The notes under the pieces were generated by a model. That model did no database searches and was not told the DNA's origin. It worked only from the letters and a program-made list of their open reading frames with translations. A stretch of DNA of 37,269 nucleotides from Enterococcus sp. HY326 (GTDB lineage Bacteria; Bacillota; Bacilli; Lactobacillales; Enterococcaceae): the NCBI RefSeq assembly GCF_026157065.1, contig NZ_JANLGQ010000011.1, forward strand, positions 1 to 37,269. The letters run 5' to 3'. Position numbers and translations under genes: made by a program. Within the stretch, counting starts at the first letter, position 1. Each line of letters opens with the position of its first letter. Below are positions 14,137-22,163 of the stretch, in pieces.

Positions 14137-14508
14137 TTGGCGGATAATGTATTAGGACAAAATATTAAACGACTAAGGAATATGAGGGGGTTAACTCAAG
14201 ATCAGCTGGCGAAAAAAGTTGGTGTTCGATATAACAGCATACAAAATTATGAAGGGGGAGTATTAACGCCTAAAGGCAATAGGTTGGCCTTACTAAGTGA
14301 AGCATTAGAAGTAACGCCAGAATTATTGAAAGGAGAATTATTTCAGCGAAATGGGGTGGTTCAATATAAAGAATTTCTATGGTTTACTGAACGGTATCAA
14401 AAAGATACGATTTTATTGCGAAAGTATTTGTTAGAAAATGTTCATCAGATGAATAATGAGTTGTTGCTACAAGTCGTAGAGACAGCATATCGAAAGGCGT
14501 TGAAATAA
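14137..14508 (+). CDS. XRE-family transcriptional regulator, 123 aa
   Basis: TTG 14137 is preceded by GGGGGGAG. An HTH_3 domain occupies the first 60 residues ('LGQNIKRLRNMRGLTQDQLA', 'KKVGVRYNSIQNYEGGVL'). The C-terminal half ('FLWFTERYQKDTILLRKYLL') is helical and may mediate dimerisation. It lies inside the operon between the relaxase and surface-adhesin genes and is the most likely internal regulator of the transfer genes. Confidence 0.85.
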   Translation: MADNVLGQNIKRLRNMRGLTQDQLAKKVGVRYNSIQNYEGGVLTPKGNRLALLSEALEVTPELLKGELFQRNGVVQYKEFLWFTERYQKDTILLRKYLLENVHQMNNELLLQVVETAYRKALK

Positions 14509-14548
14509 TTCAAGGTCTTATTTTTGTGTCTTTGAAAGAAGGGATTGA

Positions 14549-14950
14549 GTGATACGATTAAAAAATGAGCCTATTGTGACAGTTAGTCGATTGTTAAAAG
14601 CCTATGGCTTTAGCTGCCAACGAAGTGAGCCGACAGATGAAGATGGCGAACAGTTTATTGAAGCCATGTTACTAACTGGTCGAAGTGATTTGCCGTTTAC
14701 ACCACTAGTAAATGTTGTGTATGAGCGCTTAATCAGTAAGTCTCGGAACAGGTATGAAATTGTTGAGGGTTATAAAGAAAAAAATCGAATGTTTTATGAC
14801 TTTTATCAAGCTGATTTTCCGAAAAAAGATGGTGAAGCTAGTCGTGTGATTATGTTTGCCAATCATTTAAATGGCTATGACATGGTGAAACAATTGCAAC
14901 GGCATTTTGAACGAGTGAATGTAAAAAATAAAGGAGGTACGTATGATTAA
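14549..14950 (+). CDS. Hypothetical protein, 133 aa
   Basis: GTG 14549 follows GAAGGGATTGA. The protein has no membrane segment; it contains 'TVSRLLKAYGFSCQRSEPT' and an aromatic-rich stretch 'MFYDFYQADFPKK'. Its stop overlaps the ATG of the LPXTG gene by 8 bp, so the two are probably translationally coupled. The family is not recognised. Confidence 0.75.
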   Translation: MIRLKNEPIVTVSRLLKAYGFSCQRSEPTDEDGEQFIEAMLLTGRSDLPFTPLVNVVYERLISKSRNRYEIVEGYKEKNRMFYDFYQADFPKKDGEASRVIMFANHLNGYDMVKQLQRHFERVNVKNKGGTYD

Positions 14951-17900
14951 GCGAGTAAAGCAGTGGTTATTGGCGCTTTTAATAGCGGTGTTGTCAGTAG
15001 TTGGGATTAGTCAAACAGTTCAAGCAGCGCGAGTAGAGGTTGATCCATCGAATCCGATTGTTGCTAGCAATGATTTATTCATTCCGAAAAATCCGTCAAT
15101 GGGGAATCCGAATGATGCAACAATTGAGGTATCAGGCACGAGTGATTATACGCTAGAGGGTGAAAATTCTACTACACCATCTGAAGCTGCGTTTCAACAG
15201 GAGTATGGCAGTTTTAAATTAAAGCTGAACAATCGGAATGACTGGTCTAAGCTAAAGGTCGTTGTAGATCACGGTACAGTTGCGACTTATGATGGTCAAC
15301 CTGTTCATGTGAAATTGGAATATTCAAATTTTGTAAAGTCGGATAAAGAACCTTCAGATTTTTATAATAGAGGGAATTACCTTAATTTAAGTAAAAATAT
15401 TTTTTCGGGTTTCATTTTTTCTGGAACGTCAACATTTGATGTCCGATTAGTTGTTTTAGATAGCAATGGACAAGCGATTTTATTGGATAATGCGTATATG
15501 GGCTTTGGTTCTTTGAATCCGAGTGGAAGTGGTTCAAGTGATGGTGCTTGGTCTGAGGGTGTAGGATTTAATAAAATAAATACCAATGATTATTATGTTA
15601 CTAACGATACATTGTTGGAAGAAGTTGTGAATCCTGCGACTGGTAGTGGTCAATTATTGTTGGGGCAACGTGTAGGATCAGCAGATACCGATGATTGGAA
15701 TGCCAATTATGATAAATTAGGTGCTATTAATTATAATCGTGCAACTGTATCATTTAAATTGTCTGGAACAGATAATGTCTTTACAATTTATTCTGGTCGG
15801 GCGAATAATGATGCGTATACGTGGAACTCAATGACAACATCAACCTTATTTAGTGTAGAGCCTGAAAAGCCAGTGAAAGATGTAATGAATGATGCTGGTG
15901 CTTCTATTAATGGTGATTTGGTGCAAGCTGGCCAAACCCTAACATATGAAATTTCTCAAAAGGTATCTGTTTTGGGGCAAGATTTATTGGAACGATATAG
16001 TAAGTTTATGATTGAAGATCAGTTGGATAAAAATGTTACGTATTTTAGTTCTAAGTTAGTGGATGCAACGGGAAAAACGGTAGATGCAGATGGAAAGTAT
16101 GTTTATGATGAATCTGGTCATAAGTTGACCTATACGGCTTCAGATAAATTTTTAACTGAAATGCCGCTAGAAGGGGAAACTTATCGACTTTTGGTGACAG
16201 TAAAAGTGAATGATTCGGTTGCGGATGGTGTAGAAATCAATAATAAAGCTATGGTTACGATTAACAATGTATCCAATAGTACAAATGAGGTAAAAAATAA
16301 GGTTGAAATTCCTAAAGCACCAGTAAAGAGTATTCAAGATGCGTCAGGAAGCGATTTAAATGGCAAATTGATTTTGTCAGGAACGTCTTTCAATTACAAA
16401 GTGACCCAACAGGTCACTAACGGCAATCAATTTACGTCATGGAAGATCACCGACAAATTGGATGCCAATGTGACATATAATTCTAGCCGTTTATTAGATG
16501 AATCTGGCAAAGCGGTAGATGAAGGTGGCAGTTACGCCTATGATGAAAAAAGTCATACCGTGACTTATAAGGCTTCAAAAGAATTTTTGTCTAGCATGAA
16601 GATGGCAGGTCAAAGTTACCAGTTGGAAATTAACGTGACGGCCAAAAAGGATATTGCTTCAGGCACGGTGATTGAAAATACAGCTACGTCAACCATTAAT
16701 GACAAAGATCAGGTTACAAATAAAGTGACGGTGACAGTTGAAAATCCTAAAGCACCAGTGAAAAGTATTCAAGATGCTTCAGGAACTGATTTAAATGGCA
16801 AGCTGATTTTATCAGGAACGTCTTTCAATTATAAAGTGACCCAACAGGTTACTAACGGCAATCAATTTACGTCATGGAAAATCACGGACAAATTGGATGC
16901 GAATGTGACCTATAATTCTAGCCGTTTATTAGATGAATCTGGCAAAGCGGTAGATGAAGGTGGCAGTTACGCCTATGATGAAAAAAGTCATACCGTGACT
17001 TATACGGCTTCAAAAGAATTTTTGTCTAGCATGAAAATGGCAGGTCAAAGTTACCAGCTGGAAATTAACGTGACGGCCAAAAAAGATATTGCTTCAGGCA
17101 CGGTGATTGAAAATACAGCTACGTCAACTATTAATGACAAAGATCAGATCACGAATAAAGTGACTGTGACAGTCGAAAATCCTAAAGCACCAGTAAAAAG
17201 CATTCAAGATGTTGCAGGAACCGATTTAAATGGAAAATTGATTTTATCAGGAACACCATTTTCATATAAATTGACCCAACAGGTCACTAACGGGAATCAA
17301 TTTACGTCATGGAAAATCACGGACAAATTGGATGCGAATGTGACGTATAACTCTAGCCGTTTATTAGATGAATCTGGCAAAGCGGTAGATGAAGGTGGCA
17401 GTTACACCTATGATGAGAAAAGTCATACGGTTACGTATACGTCTTCAAAAGAATTTTTGTCTAACATGAAGATGGCGGGGCAGAGTTACCAGTTAGAAAT
17501 CAACGTGACGGCCAAAAAAGATATTGCTTCAGGCACCGTGATTAAAAATACTGCTACCTCTACGATTAATGACAAAGATCAGCTTACAAATGAAGTGACG
17601 GTGACAGTTCCAAGTTTAGAAGCAAAAATTTACAAGACTACGTGGCAGCCTATTTCAACTGTTACGAAAGAGGAAGAAACTGCTGATAGTAGTTCTAGTG
17701 GCGTGTTAGCTAATCTATTGTTTAATGTGGCTTATGCTGCTGATTCTGATGAAGCGGACACTAAAACAATAAACGGATTAACATATACGCTCCAAAAACA
17801 AGCAGGTGTGACGTATGAATTACAGGCAGTTGAAGAAATTTTATATGGTGACGGAACAGTTGCTTATGCAGCAGGTGAGGTAGCGGATACGCAAACGACA

Positions 17901-19244
17901 GATGCGAGTGGATATGCAACTTTTACTGTGAAAATGCCAGGAGAGTATGAATTTATTGAAATTTCAGCACCTAAAGGGATTCAAGTAGATCCTACACCGA
18001 TTCCTGTCACGATTGAAGCGGTGGGAGAAACAAATATCTCTGATGCAAAACAAACTGACTTGAATCAAAATGTTGTATTAGAAGGTACTAAGACTTTTGA
18101 ACAAGAAGATGGTTCGTTTGTTGCGGAAGATGGGGCAACATTTGCCTTATTTAACGCTGAAGATATTTCAGTAGATGAAAATGTTGAGGTTACAGCCGAT
18201 ACTAAGTTAGCTGATATTGAGCTAGCTGAGGATGGTTCATTTTCTCATGTGACAGAATTAATCAGTGGTGAAATCTACTATATTTCTGAACAAAGCACTA
18301 CCGAAAACCATGTTTTGAAAATGAATAAAATGTACTTTAAGTATGAAGCGACAAATAGTGATGAAAACTACGTTTTCCATTTCTATGAAACAGGGTATAC
18401 GGTAGAAGATGTCTTTATTCCTTATGCTGATGTAGAAGCATTGCTTTCAGAAGAAGTTGCGCAAGAAGATGAAACGACAAATTCAACAAGTACAACAGAA
18501 TCTAGTAATGAGGGTAGCAGTTCTTCTTCTGAAGAAAATCAAACGACAGAATCTTCTGAGGTTACTACTGAAACAACAAGTAGTAGTGAAGTGACTGAGG
18601 AAGAAACGGTGCTTGCTGATAATTTAGTGAGTTCTCATGATGCTGCAACAGACGAACAGTTATTGGATATTCAAAATATCTTAATTACTGAAAATAGTAT
18701 TTCTAAAGCGATTCAAAAAGAAGATGGCTCTTTAGTAGATAACTATGATGGCCTTCAGGATCAGGAAACTGTGATTTTTGTCGGGACTGTGAATATTGGA
18801 AATAATAATGCAGCTGGAACACCAATTTCGTTTAGTGATACATTACCTGAAGGGTTAAGTTATAACTCTTATACTGTTTCGGATAGTGAAGGAAATGATG
18901 TGACAGATCAAACAACGATTACAGTTGATGATCGAGCTATTTCGGTAAGTGTGAATCAGGATTATGCAGATACCTTGTCACAAACATATTTGAAGTGGAC
19001 GATTGATACAACCTATACTCATGACACTAGATTAGAAGGGACTACATTAGAAAATACCATGCAGTTAACGGTTGGTGACGAAACAACCGAATCAAATGTC
19101 GTGACGTTGACACCGCTCATTGTTCAAGGTGGCAAATTACCACAAACTGGTGAAATTGTTACTGGATTGTCGCTTGTTGGGGTTCTATTGTTACTAAATG
19201 TGTTGTACTTTAAGAAACGTCAGTTAGCCGATGAAGAAGAATAA
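14943..19244 (+). CDS. LPXTG-anchored surface protein with isopeptide-type repeat domains, 1433 aa
   Basis: Signal peptide MIKRVKQWLLALLIAVLSVV..QTVQA, cleaved about residue 28. The N-terminal domain (~30-310) resembles an adhesin head. Four related ~145-aa domains follow: a diverged one (~312-455), then three nearly identical ones from about residue 457 to 891 ('KAPVKSIQDASG', 'KITDKLDANVTYNSS', 'GTVIENTATSTIND'), the pattern of isopeptide-forming fimbrial domains. Next come prealbumin/SpaA-like domains, a Ser/Thr/Glu-rich stalk (~1180-1225), a last Ig-like domain, and LPQTGE, a hydrophobic helix and a KKRQ tail for sortase anchoring. Being inside the transfer operon, it is probably a mating-pair adhesin; the partner is unknown. 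Confidence 0.92.
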   Translation: MIKRVKQWLLALLIAVLSVVGISQTVQAARVEVDPSNPIVASNDLFIPKNPSMGNPNDATIEVSGTSDYTLEGENSTTPSEAAFQQEYGSFKLKLNNRNDWSKLKVVVDHGTVATYDGQPVHVKLEYSNFVKSDKEPSDFYNRGNYLNLSKNIFSGFIFSGTSTFDVRLVVLDSNGQAILLDNAYMGFGSLNPSGSGSSDGAWSEGVGFNKINTNDYYVTNDTLLEEVVNPATGSGQLLLGQRVGSADTDDWNANYDKLGAINYNRATVSFKLSGTDNVFTIYSGRANNDAYTWNSMTTSTLFSVEPEKPVKDVMNDAGASINGDLVQAGQTLTYEISQKVSVLGQDLLERYSKFMIEDQLDKNVTYFSSKLVDATGKTVDADGKYVYDESGHKLTYTASDKFLTEMPLEGETYRLLVTVKVNDSVADGVEINNKAMVTINNVSNSTNEVKNKVEIPKAPVKSIQDASGSDLNGKLILSGTSFNYKVTQQVTNGNQFTSWKITDKLDANVTYNSSRLLDESGKAVDEGGSYAYDEKSHTVTYKASKEFLSSMKMAGQSYQLEINVTAKKDIASGTVIENTATSTINDKDQVTNKVTVTVENPKAPVKSIQDASGTDLNGKLILSGTSFNYKVTQQVTNGNQFTSWKITDKLDANVTYNSSRLLDESGKAVDEGGSYAYDEKSHTVTYTASKEFLSSMKMAGQSYQLEINVTAKKDIASGTVIENTATSTINDKDQITNKVTVTVENPKAPVKSIQDVAGTDLNGKLILSGTPFSYKLTQQVTNGNQFTSWKITDKLDANVTYNSSRLLDESGKAVDEGGSYTYDEKSHTVTYTSSKEFLSNMKMAGQSYQLEINVTAKKDIASGTVIKNTATSTINDKDQLTNEVTVTVPSLEAKIYKTTWQPISTVTKEEETADSSSSGVLANLLFNVAYAADSDEADTKTINGLTYTLQKQAGVTYELQAVEEILYGDGTVAYAAGEVADTQTTDASGYATFTVKMPGEYEFIEISAPKGIQVDPTPIPVTIEAVGETNISDAKQTDLNQNVVLEGTKTFEQEDGSFVAEDGATFALFNAEDISVDENVEVTADTKLADIELAEDGSFSHVTELISGEIYYISEQSTTENHVLKMNKMYFKYEATNSDENYVFHFYETGYTVEDVFIPYADVEALLSEEVAQEDETTNSTSTTESSNEGSSSSSEENQTTESSEVTTETTSSSEVTEEETVLADNLVSSHDAATDEQLLDIQNILITENSISKAIQKEDGSLVDNYDGLQDQETVIFVGTVNIGNNNAAGTPISFSDTLPEGLSYNSYTVSDSEGNDVTDQTTITVDDRAISVSVNQDYADTLSQTYLKWTIDTTYTHDTRLEGTTLENTMQLTVGDETTESNVVTLTPLIVQGGKLPQTGEIVTGLSLVGVLLLLNVLYFKKRQLADEEE
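16311..17615 (+). repeat. Three tandem 435-bp direct repeats in the surface-protein gene
   Basis: Units begin with CCTAAAGCACCAGT at 16311, 16746 and 17181, exactly 435 bp (145 codons) apart. Units 1 and 2 are almost identical even at synonymous sites; unit 3 has drifted more. The copy number could change by recombination. Confidence 0.9.
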
Positions 19245-19251
19245 GATTGCT

Positions 19252-19285
19252 GGAAGGAGCCTTAGCAGGTTCCTTCTTTTATTTA
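19252..19285 (+). terminator. Terminator after the surface-protein gene, inside the operon
   Basis: GGAAGGAGCC pairs with GGTTCCTTC (one G-T pair) around TTAGCA and is followed by TTTTATTT. It would limit expression of the secretion genes relative to the adhesin, or divide the operon. Confidence 0.7.
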
Positions 19286-19301
19286 GCTAAAGGAGGTACT
19301 A

Positions 19302-21089
19302 ATGGAAATACAAAAAATTGTTGCATGGGCTGTTTTATTATTGTGTCTATTTTTTGCGTATCAGTTTATTCAAGACAGACGGTCAAAAAAGGGGGCTGGT
19401 AAAGAAGTGGTGAAAGCAAAACGGGCAAAAAAGAAACCTGCTTTTGGGTTTTCGTTTCCAAAGTTTGAAGGGAAGCAGCGGCAGAAGTCAGTTGCTACAA
19501 CAGAACCTTTTTCTTATGAATTAGTTGTGACCTTAAAAAATGGCCAGAGTAGAAAAGAAAGTTTCTCGGCTTTAGAAAAATTAACTCGAAATGAAGCGTT
19601 GAAAGAGCATTTCATTCTTTCGGATGGCTTTTTAATGATTGATGGTGTTTCTGTGGCGATGGGAGATATTGCTGCAATTTCTTTAAAAGAAAAGGAAGCG
19701 TTCGACTTTTTTGATCTTCCAGAAGAAAGTTTATCGTCAGCTATTTATGATTTACCTGAAGAATCACCAACACTTCATGATAAAGTTGTGGAACAAGCTG
19801 CTCCTGTTGTTTCTGGTTCTGATGTAGCTTCATTTGACTTGGAACAGATGAAGGCAATGCGATTGGAATTAGATTTAACACAAAAAGTTTTAGGTGAGCG
19901 TACAGGGATTCCACAAAAGCGGATTTCTAGTATTGAGCGGTTGCTGGTTACGCCAACGTCCGAAGAATTGAAAAAAATTCAGAAAGAGTTGGATATTTCA
20001 TTTGTTGAAAATTCAAATGAAAAATATTTTGCTGAACCTGATCTAATTGAACAAGCTGCATTTCCTGATTCTGATGGCTCTATTAGTGCAGTAGAAAAAG
20101 AAAATGCGTATGTTTATGAGTTTGATGAGGTCGATAATGCGAGTGTTGGCCAAAAAAGGAAGGCTAAAAAAGAAAAGCAAATTCCTGAAGCAAAAAGAAG
20201 TTTCTCTAAAATTGCTCGTGTTGGAGTTTGGGTACTTGTACTAGGATTAGGGGCTTCAGGCGGTATGGCTTTTGGAGCAGCAGCCACGGCTAATGTGAGA
20301 AGCGCTCAGGCACAAGCCGCTGTTGAAAGTGTTCAAAATCAGTTATCAAATCCAGAAGAAATTGTTGATGATACGACACAAGTTGATGCTTATTTTAGTC
20401 GGTTTTTACCAATCTTTTTGAATAGTAACCCGCAAGATAATGCGGCCAAAACGGTTCGAGAAGAAACTTTAAAGGAATATTTTGGTGATCCTTCTGTTGT
20501 AAGTTCGTCTAGTTCCTATATTCAAAAGCTAACGTCTTATAAGTTGTATGAGATCAGCCAAGAGGACATTCAGCGTGTGGCTAAGTATTTGGTGACCTAT
20601 TCTATTGAAGATACTGAAGAAGATAGTACGGAATTAGTTGTTAATCAGCTAATCAATATTCCGTTTAATAGTGAAAATGGAGTTATCGCAATTTCTGAGA
20701 TTCCTTATTATACAAGTGCGCCACAAGATAAGGGGTTGACAGGCCTACAAGAAAATTCAATGAATGATGAATCTGAGGTGCCTTCTGATGAAAGCAGCGA
20801 AGTTACTACGTTTTTAGAACAGTTTTTTTCTAACTATGCGACAAACTCTTTAGAGGATATGTCGTATATGATGGCTGATCCTGAAAGTTTAGATGGTGAA
20901 TACGAGTATGTGTCGTCTGATAATCGAGTGTATGCAGGACAGGATGGCGGCTATATTGTGAAGTCGGTTGTTGAATTTACCTTGAAAGATACAACATTCA
21001 ATCATAAAGAAAATATGACGATAACATTAAGTAAAGTTGATGGGAAGTTTTTTGTTTCAGAATTAAATCATACATTAGGAGGAAATTAA
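19302..21089 (+). CDS. tcpC: VirB8/TcpC-like conjugation protein with an extra N-terminal HTH region, 595 aa
   Basis: The C-terminal ~260 residues, after a membrane helix at ~305-328, form an extracytoplasmic TcpC/Orf13-like double NTF2 domain ('QVDAYFSRFLPIFLNSNPQD', 'TFLEQFFSNYATNSLEDMS'), a structural part of the T4SS. Unusually, ~300 residues precede it: a first membrane helix (~7-23), a Lys/Arg-rich stretch, and at ~178-233 an XRE-like HTH ('MRLELDLTQKVLGERTG', 'IPQKRISSIERLL'). Tn916 Orf13 is about 310 aa and lacks this. It starts at ATG 19302 after AAAGGAGG and is followed after 2 bp by the next gene. Confidence 0.82.
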   Translation: MEIQKIVAWAVLLLCLFFAYQFIQDRRSKKGAGKEVVKAKRAKKKPAFGFSFPKFEGKQRQKSVATTEPFSYELVVTLKNGQSRKESFSALEKLTRNEALKEHFILSDGFLMIDGVSVAMGDIAAISLKEKEAFDFFDLPEESLSSAIYDLPEESPTLHDKVVEQAAPVVSGSDVASFDLEQMKAMRLELDLTQKVLGERTGIPQKRISSIERLLVTPTSEELKKIQKELDISFVENSNEKYFAEPDLIEQAAFPDSDGSISAVEKENAYVYEFDEVDNASVGQKRKAKKEKQIPEAKRSFSKIARVGVWVLVLGLGASGGMAFGAAATANVRSAQAQAAVESVQNQLSNPEEIVDDTTQVDAYFSRFLPIFLNSNPQDNAAKTVREETLKEYFGDPSVVSSSSSYIQKLTSYKLYEISQEDIQRVAKYLVTYSIEDTEEDSTELVVNQLINIPFNSENGVIAISEIPYYTSAPQDKGLTGLQENSMNDESEVPSDESSEVTTFLEQFFSNYATNSLEDMSYMMADPESLDGEYEYVSSDNRVYAGQDGGYIVKSVVEFTLKDTTFNHKENMTITLSKVDGKFFVSELNHTLGGN

Positions 21090-21091
21090 GT

Positions 21092-21307
21092 ATGCCAAGT
21101 TTAAGCGGATTTTTAACATGGGTTAAAACTGAGGGCGGTAACGCCATTTGGATTGTATTAGTTGTTTTTGCGGTGCGGTATTTATGGAAGCAGGATTGGG
21201 GTAAAATGGTTGGATTTATGGTAGCTGCTGGGGCAGCTTACTTTGTTGTTCAAAATCCAAACGTTGTGTCGTCGGCATTATCTAAAGTAGCAGAATTGTT
21301 GTTCTAA
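21092..21307 (+). CDS. Small two-helix membrane protein (ConC/TcpD-like), 71 aa
   Basis: The protein has two hydrophobic segments ('AIWIVLVVFAVRYLW' and 'MVGFMVAAGAAYFVV') and no catalytic motif. Its size, topology and place between the TcpC-like and TcpE-like genes match ConC of ICEBs1 and TcpD of pCW3. It starts 2 bp after the previous stop with AGGAGG upstream. Confidence 0.75.
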   Translation: MPSLSGFLTWVKTEGGNAIWIVLVVFAVRYLWKQDWGKMVGFMVAAGAAYFVVQNPNVVSSALSKVAELLF

Positions 21308-21329
21308 ACAGAATTTAGGGGGGATTGTT

Positions 21330-21692
21330 ATGGTGGCCATAATAAGTGGATTGTTTCTTATTTGTACTTTGCTGATAGGATATGTGATGGAATTAGATAA
21401 AGAATTGCGAAATGTTTACACGAATCCAATTTTCAAGGCAGCGATATTAGAAGATTGTTTAAACGATATCGACAGAAAAAAGAAGTATCTTAAGCGATTG
21501 AAACAGGCGGAAAGAGCGACAAATGATGCAGAGATAAGCACTTATGCAAAAGAATTGGTAGATGCCTTAGAAATACAATCTTTATCCCTTTATGACATTA
21601 ATCATTTGCGATCTGAAAATGAAAAATTAGTTGCTAGAAATTTTGAGTTAGAAGAATTACTAGCAAAACAACAAAAAGATTTTGACGAATAA
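21330..21692 (+). CDS. Membrane-anchored coiled-coil protein, 120 aa
   Basis: One N-terminal membrane helix ('IISGLFLICTLLIGYVM') is followed by a charged, heptad-rich helical region ('LNDIDRKKKYLKRLKQAERA', 'HLRSENEKLVARNFELEELL') predicted to be coiled coil. ATG 21330 has GGGGGG upstream. Probably an accessory scaffold of the secretion channel; family not recognised. Confidence 0.7.
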   Translation: MVAIISGLFLICTLLIGYVMELDKELRNVYTNPIFKAAILEDCLNDIDRKKKYLKRLKQAERATNDAEISTYAKELVDALEIQSLSLYDINHLRSENEKLVARNFELEELLAKQQKDFDE

Positions 21693-21728
21693 TTTGTCTG
21701 TATGAATTGCTAGGAAGGGGGTTGTTGC

Positions 21729-22115
21729 GTGAAGCAATGTTATAACTACAAATATATTTTTGACGAACCCGCAAAAATACGGAAATTATGGAAAATCACA
21801 TTACCTGTGGCATTACCATTGGCTCGATTTATGATTATGGTCGTGGTGATTGCGATTCTATATATTTTTTTTAGAGGTGTGATTGAGTTTTTAAATTCAT
21901 TGTTAGGCGGTTTGCAGTATTTGATTTATTTAGGTGTCCCGTGGATTATTTCGGGAGTTATTTTGAAGTTAAATCCTGATGGTCAGAAGTTGCATTGGTA
22001 TTTATTTGATTTAGGTAAGTTTATGTTTTTGATTTTTCTTCCTAAGAAGAAATTTTGCCAAGATGAAGTTGTTCATTTACCAAAAAAAGTTGTGTTTCAA
22101 AAATATGAGGAGTAG
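21729..22115 (+). CDS. tcpE: TcpE/ConD-family conjugation membrane protein, 128 aa
   Basis: GTG 21729 has GGGG upstream. The protein starts with 'YNYKYIFDEPAKIRKLWKIT', has two membrane segments (~32-55 and ~62-82), and ends in a cytoplasmic part with 'LNPDGQKLHWYLFDLGKFM', typical of TcpE (Tn916 Orf17, ICEBs1 ConD). It sits directly upstream of the VirB4 gene as in those elements and is an essential inner-membrane channel component in them. Confidence 0.85.
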   Translation: MKQCYNYKYIFDEPAKIRKLWKITLPVALPLARFMIMVVVIAILYIFFRGVIEFLNSLLGGLQYLIYLGVPWIISGVILKLNPDGQKLHWYLFDLGKFMFLIFLPKKKFCQDEVVHLPKKVVFQKYEE

Positions 22116-22142
22116 AGCCTAGTTAACGCTAGGCTCTTTTTT
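22114..22142 (+). terminator. Strong terminator hairpin between tcpE and virB4
   Basis: AGAGCCTAG and CTAGGCTCT form a perfect 9-bp stem with loop TTAACG, followed by TTTTTT. It starts at the tcpE stop codon and ends 22 bp before the VirB4 start, so it is an intra-operon attenuator that should reduce ATPase expression unless read through. Confidence 0.85.
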
Positions 22143-22163
22143 AAAAGGAGTTGGATAGCAAGT

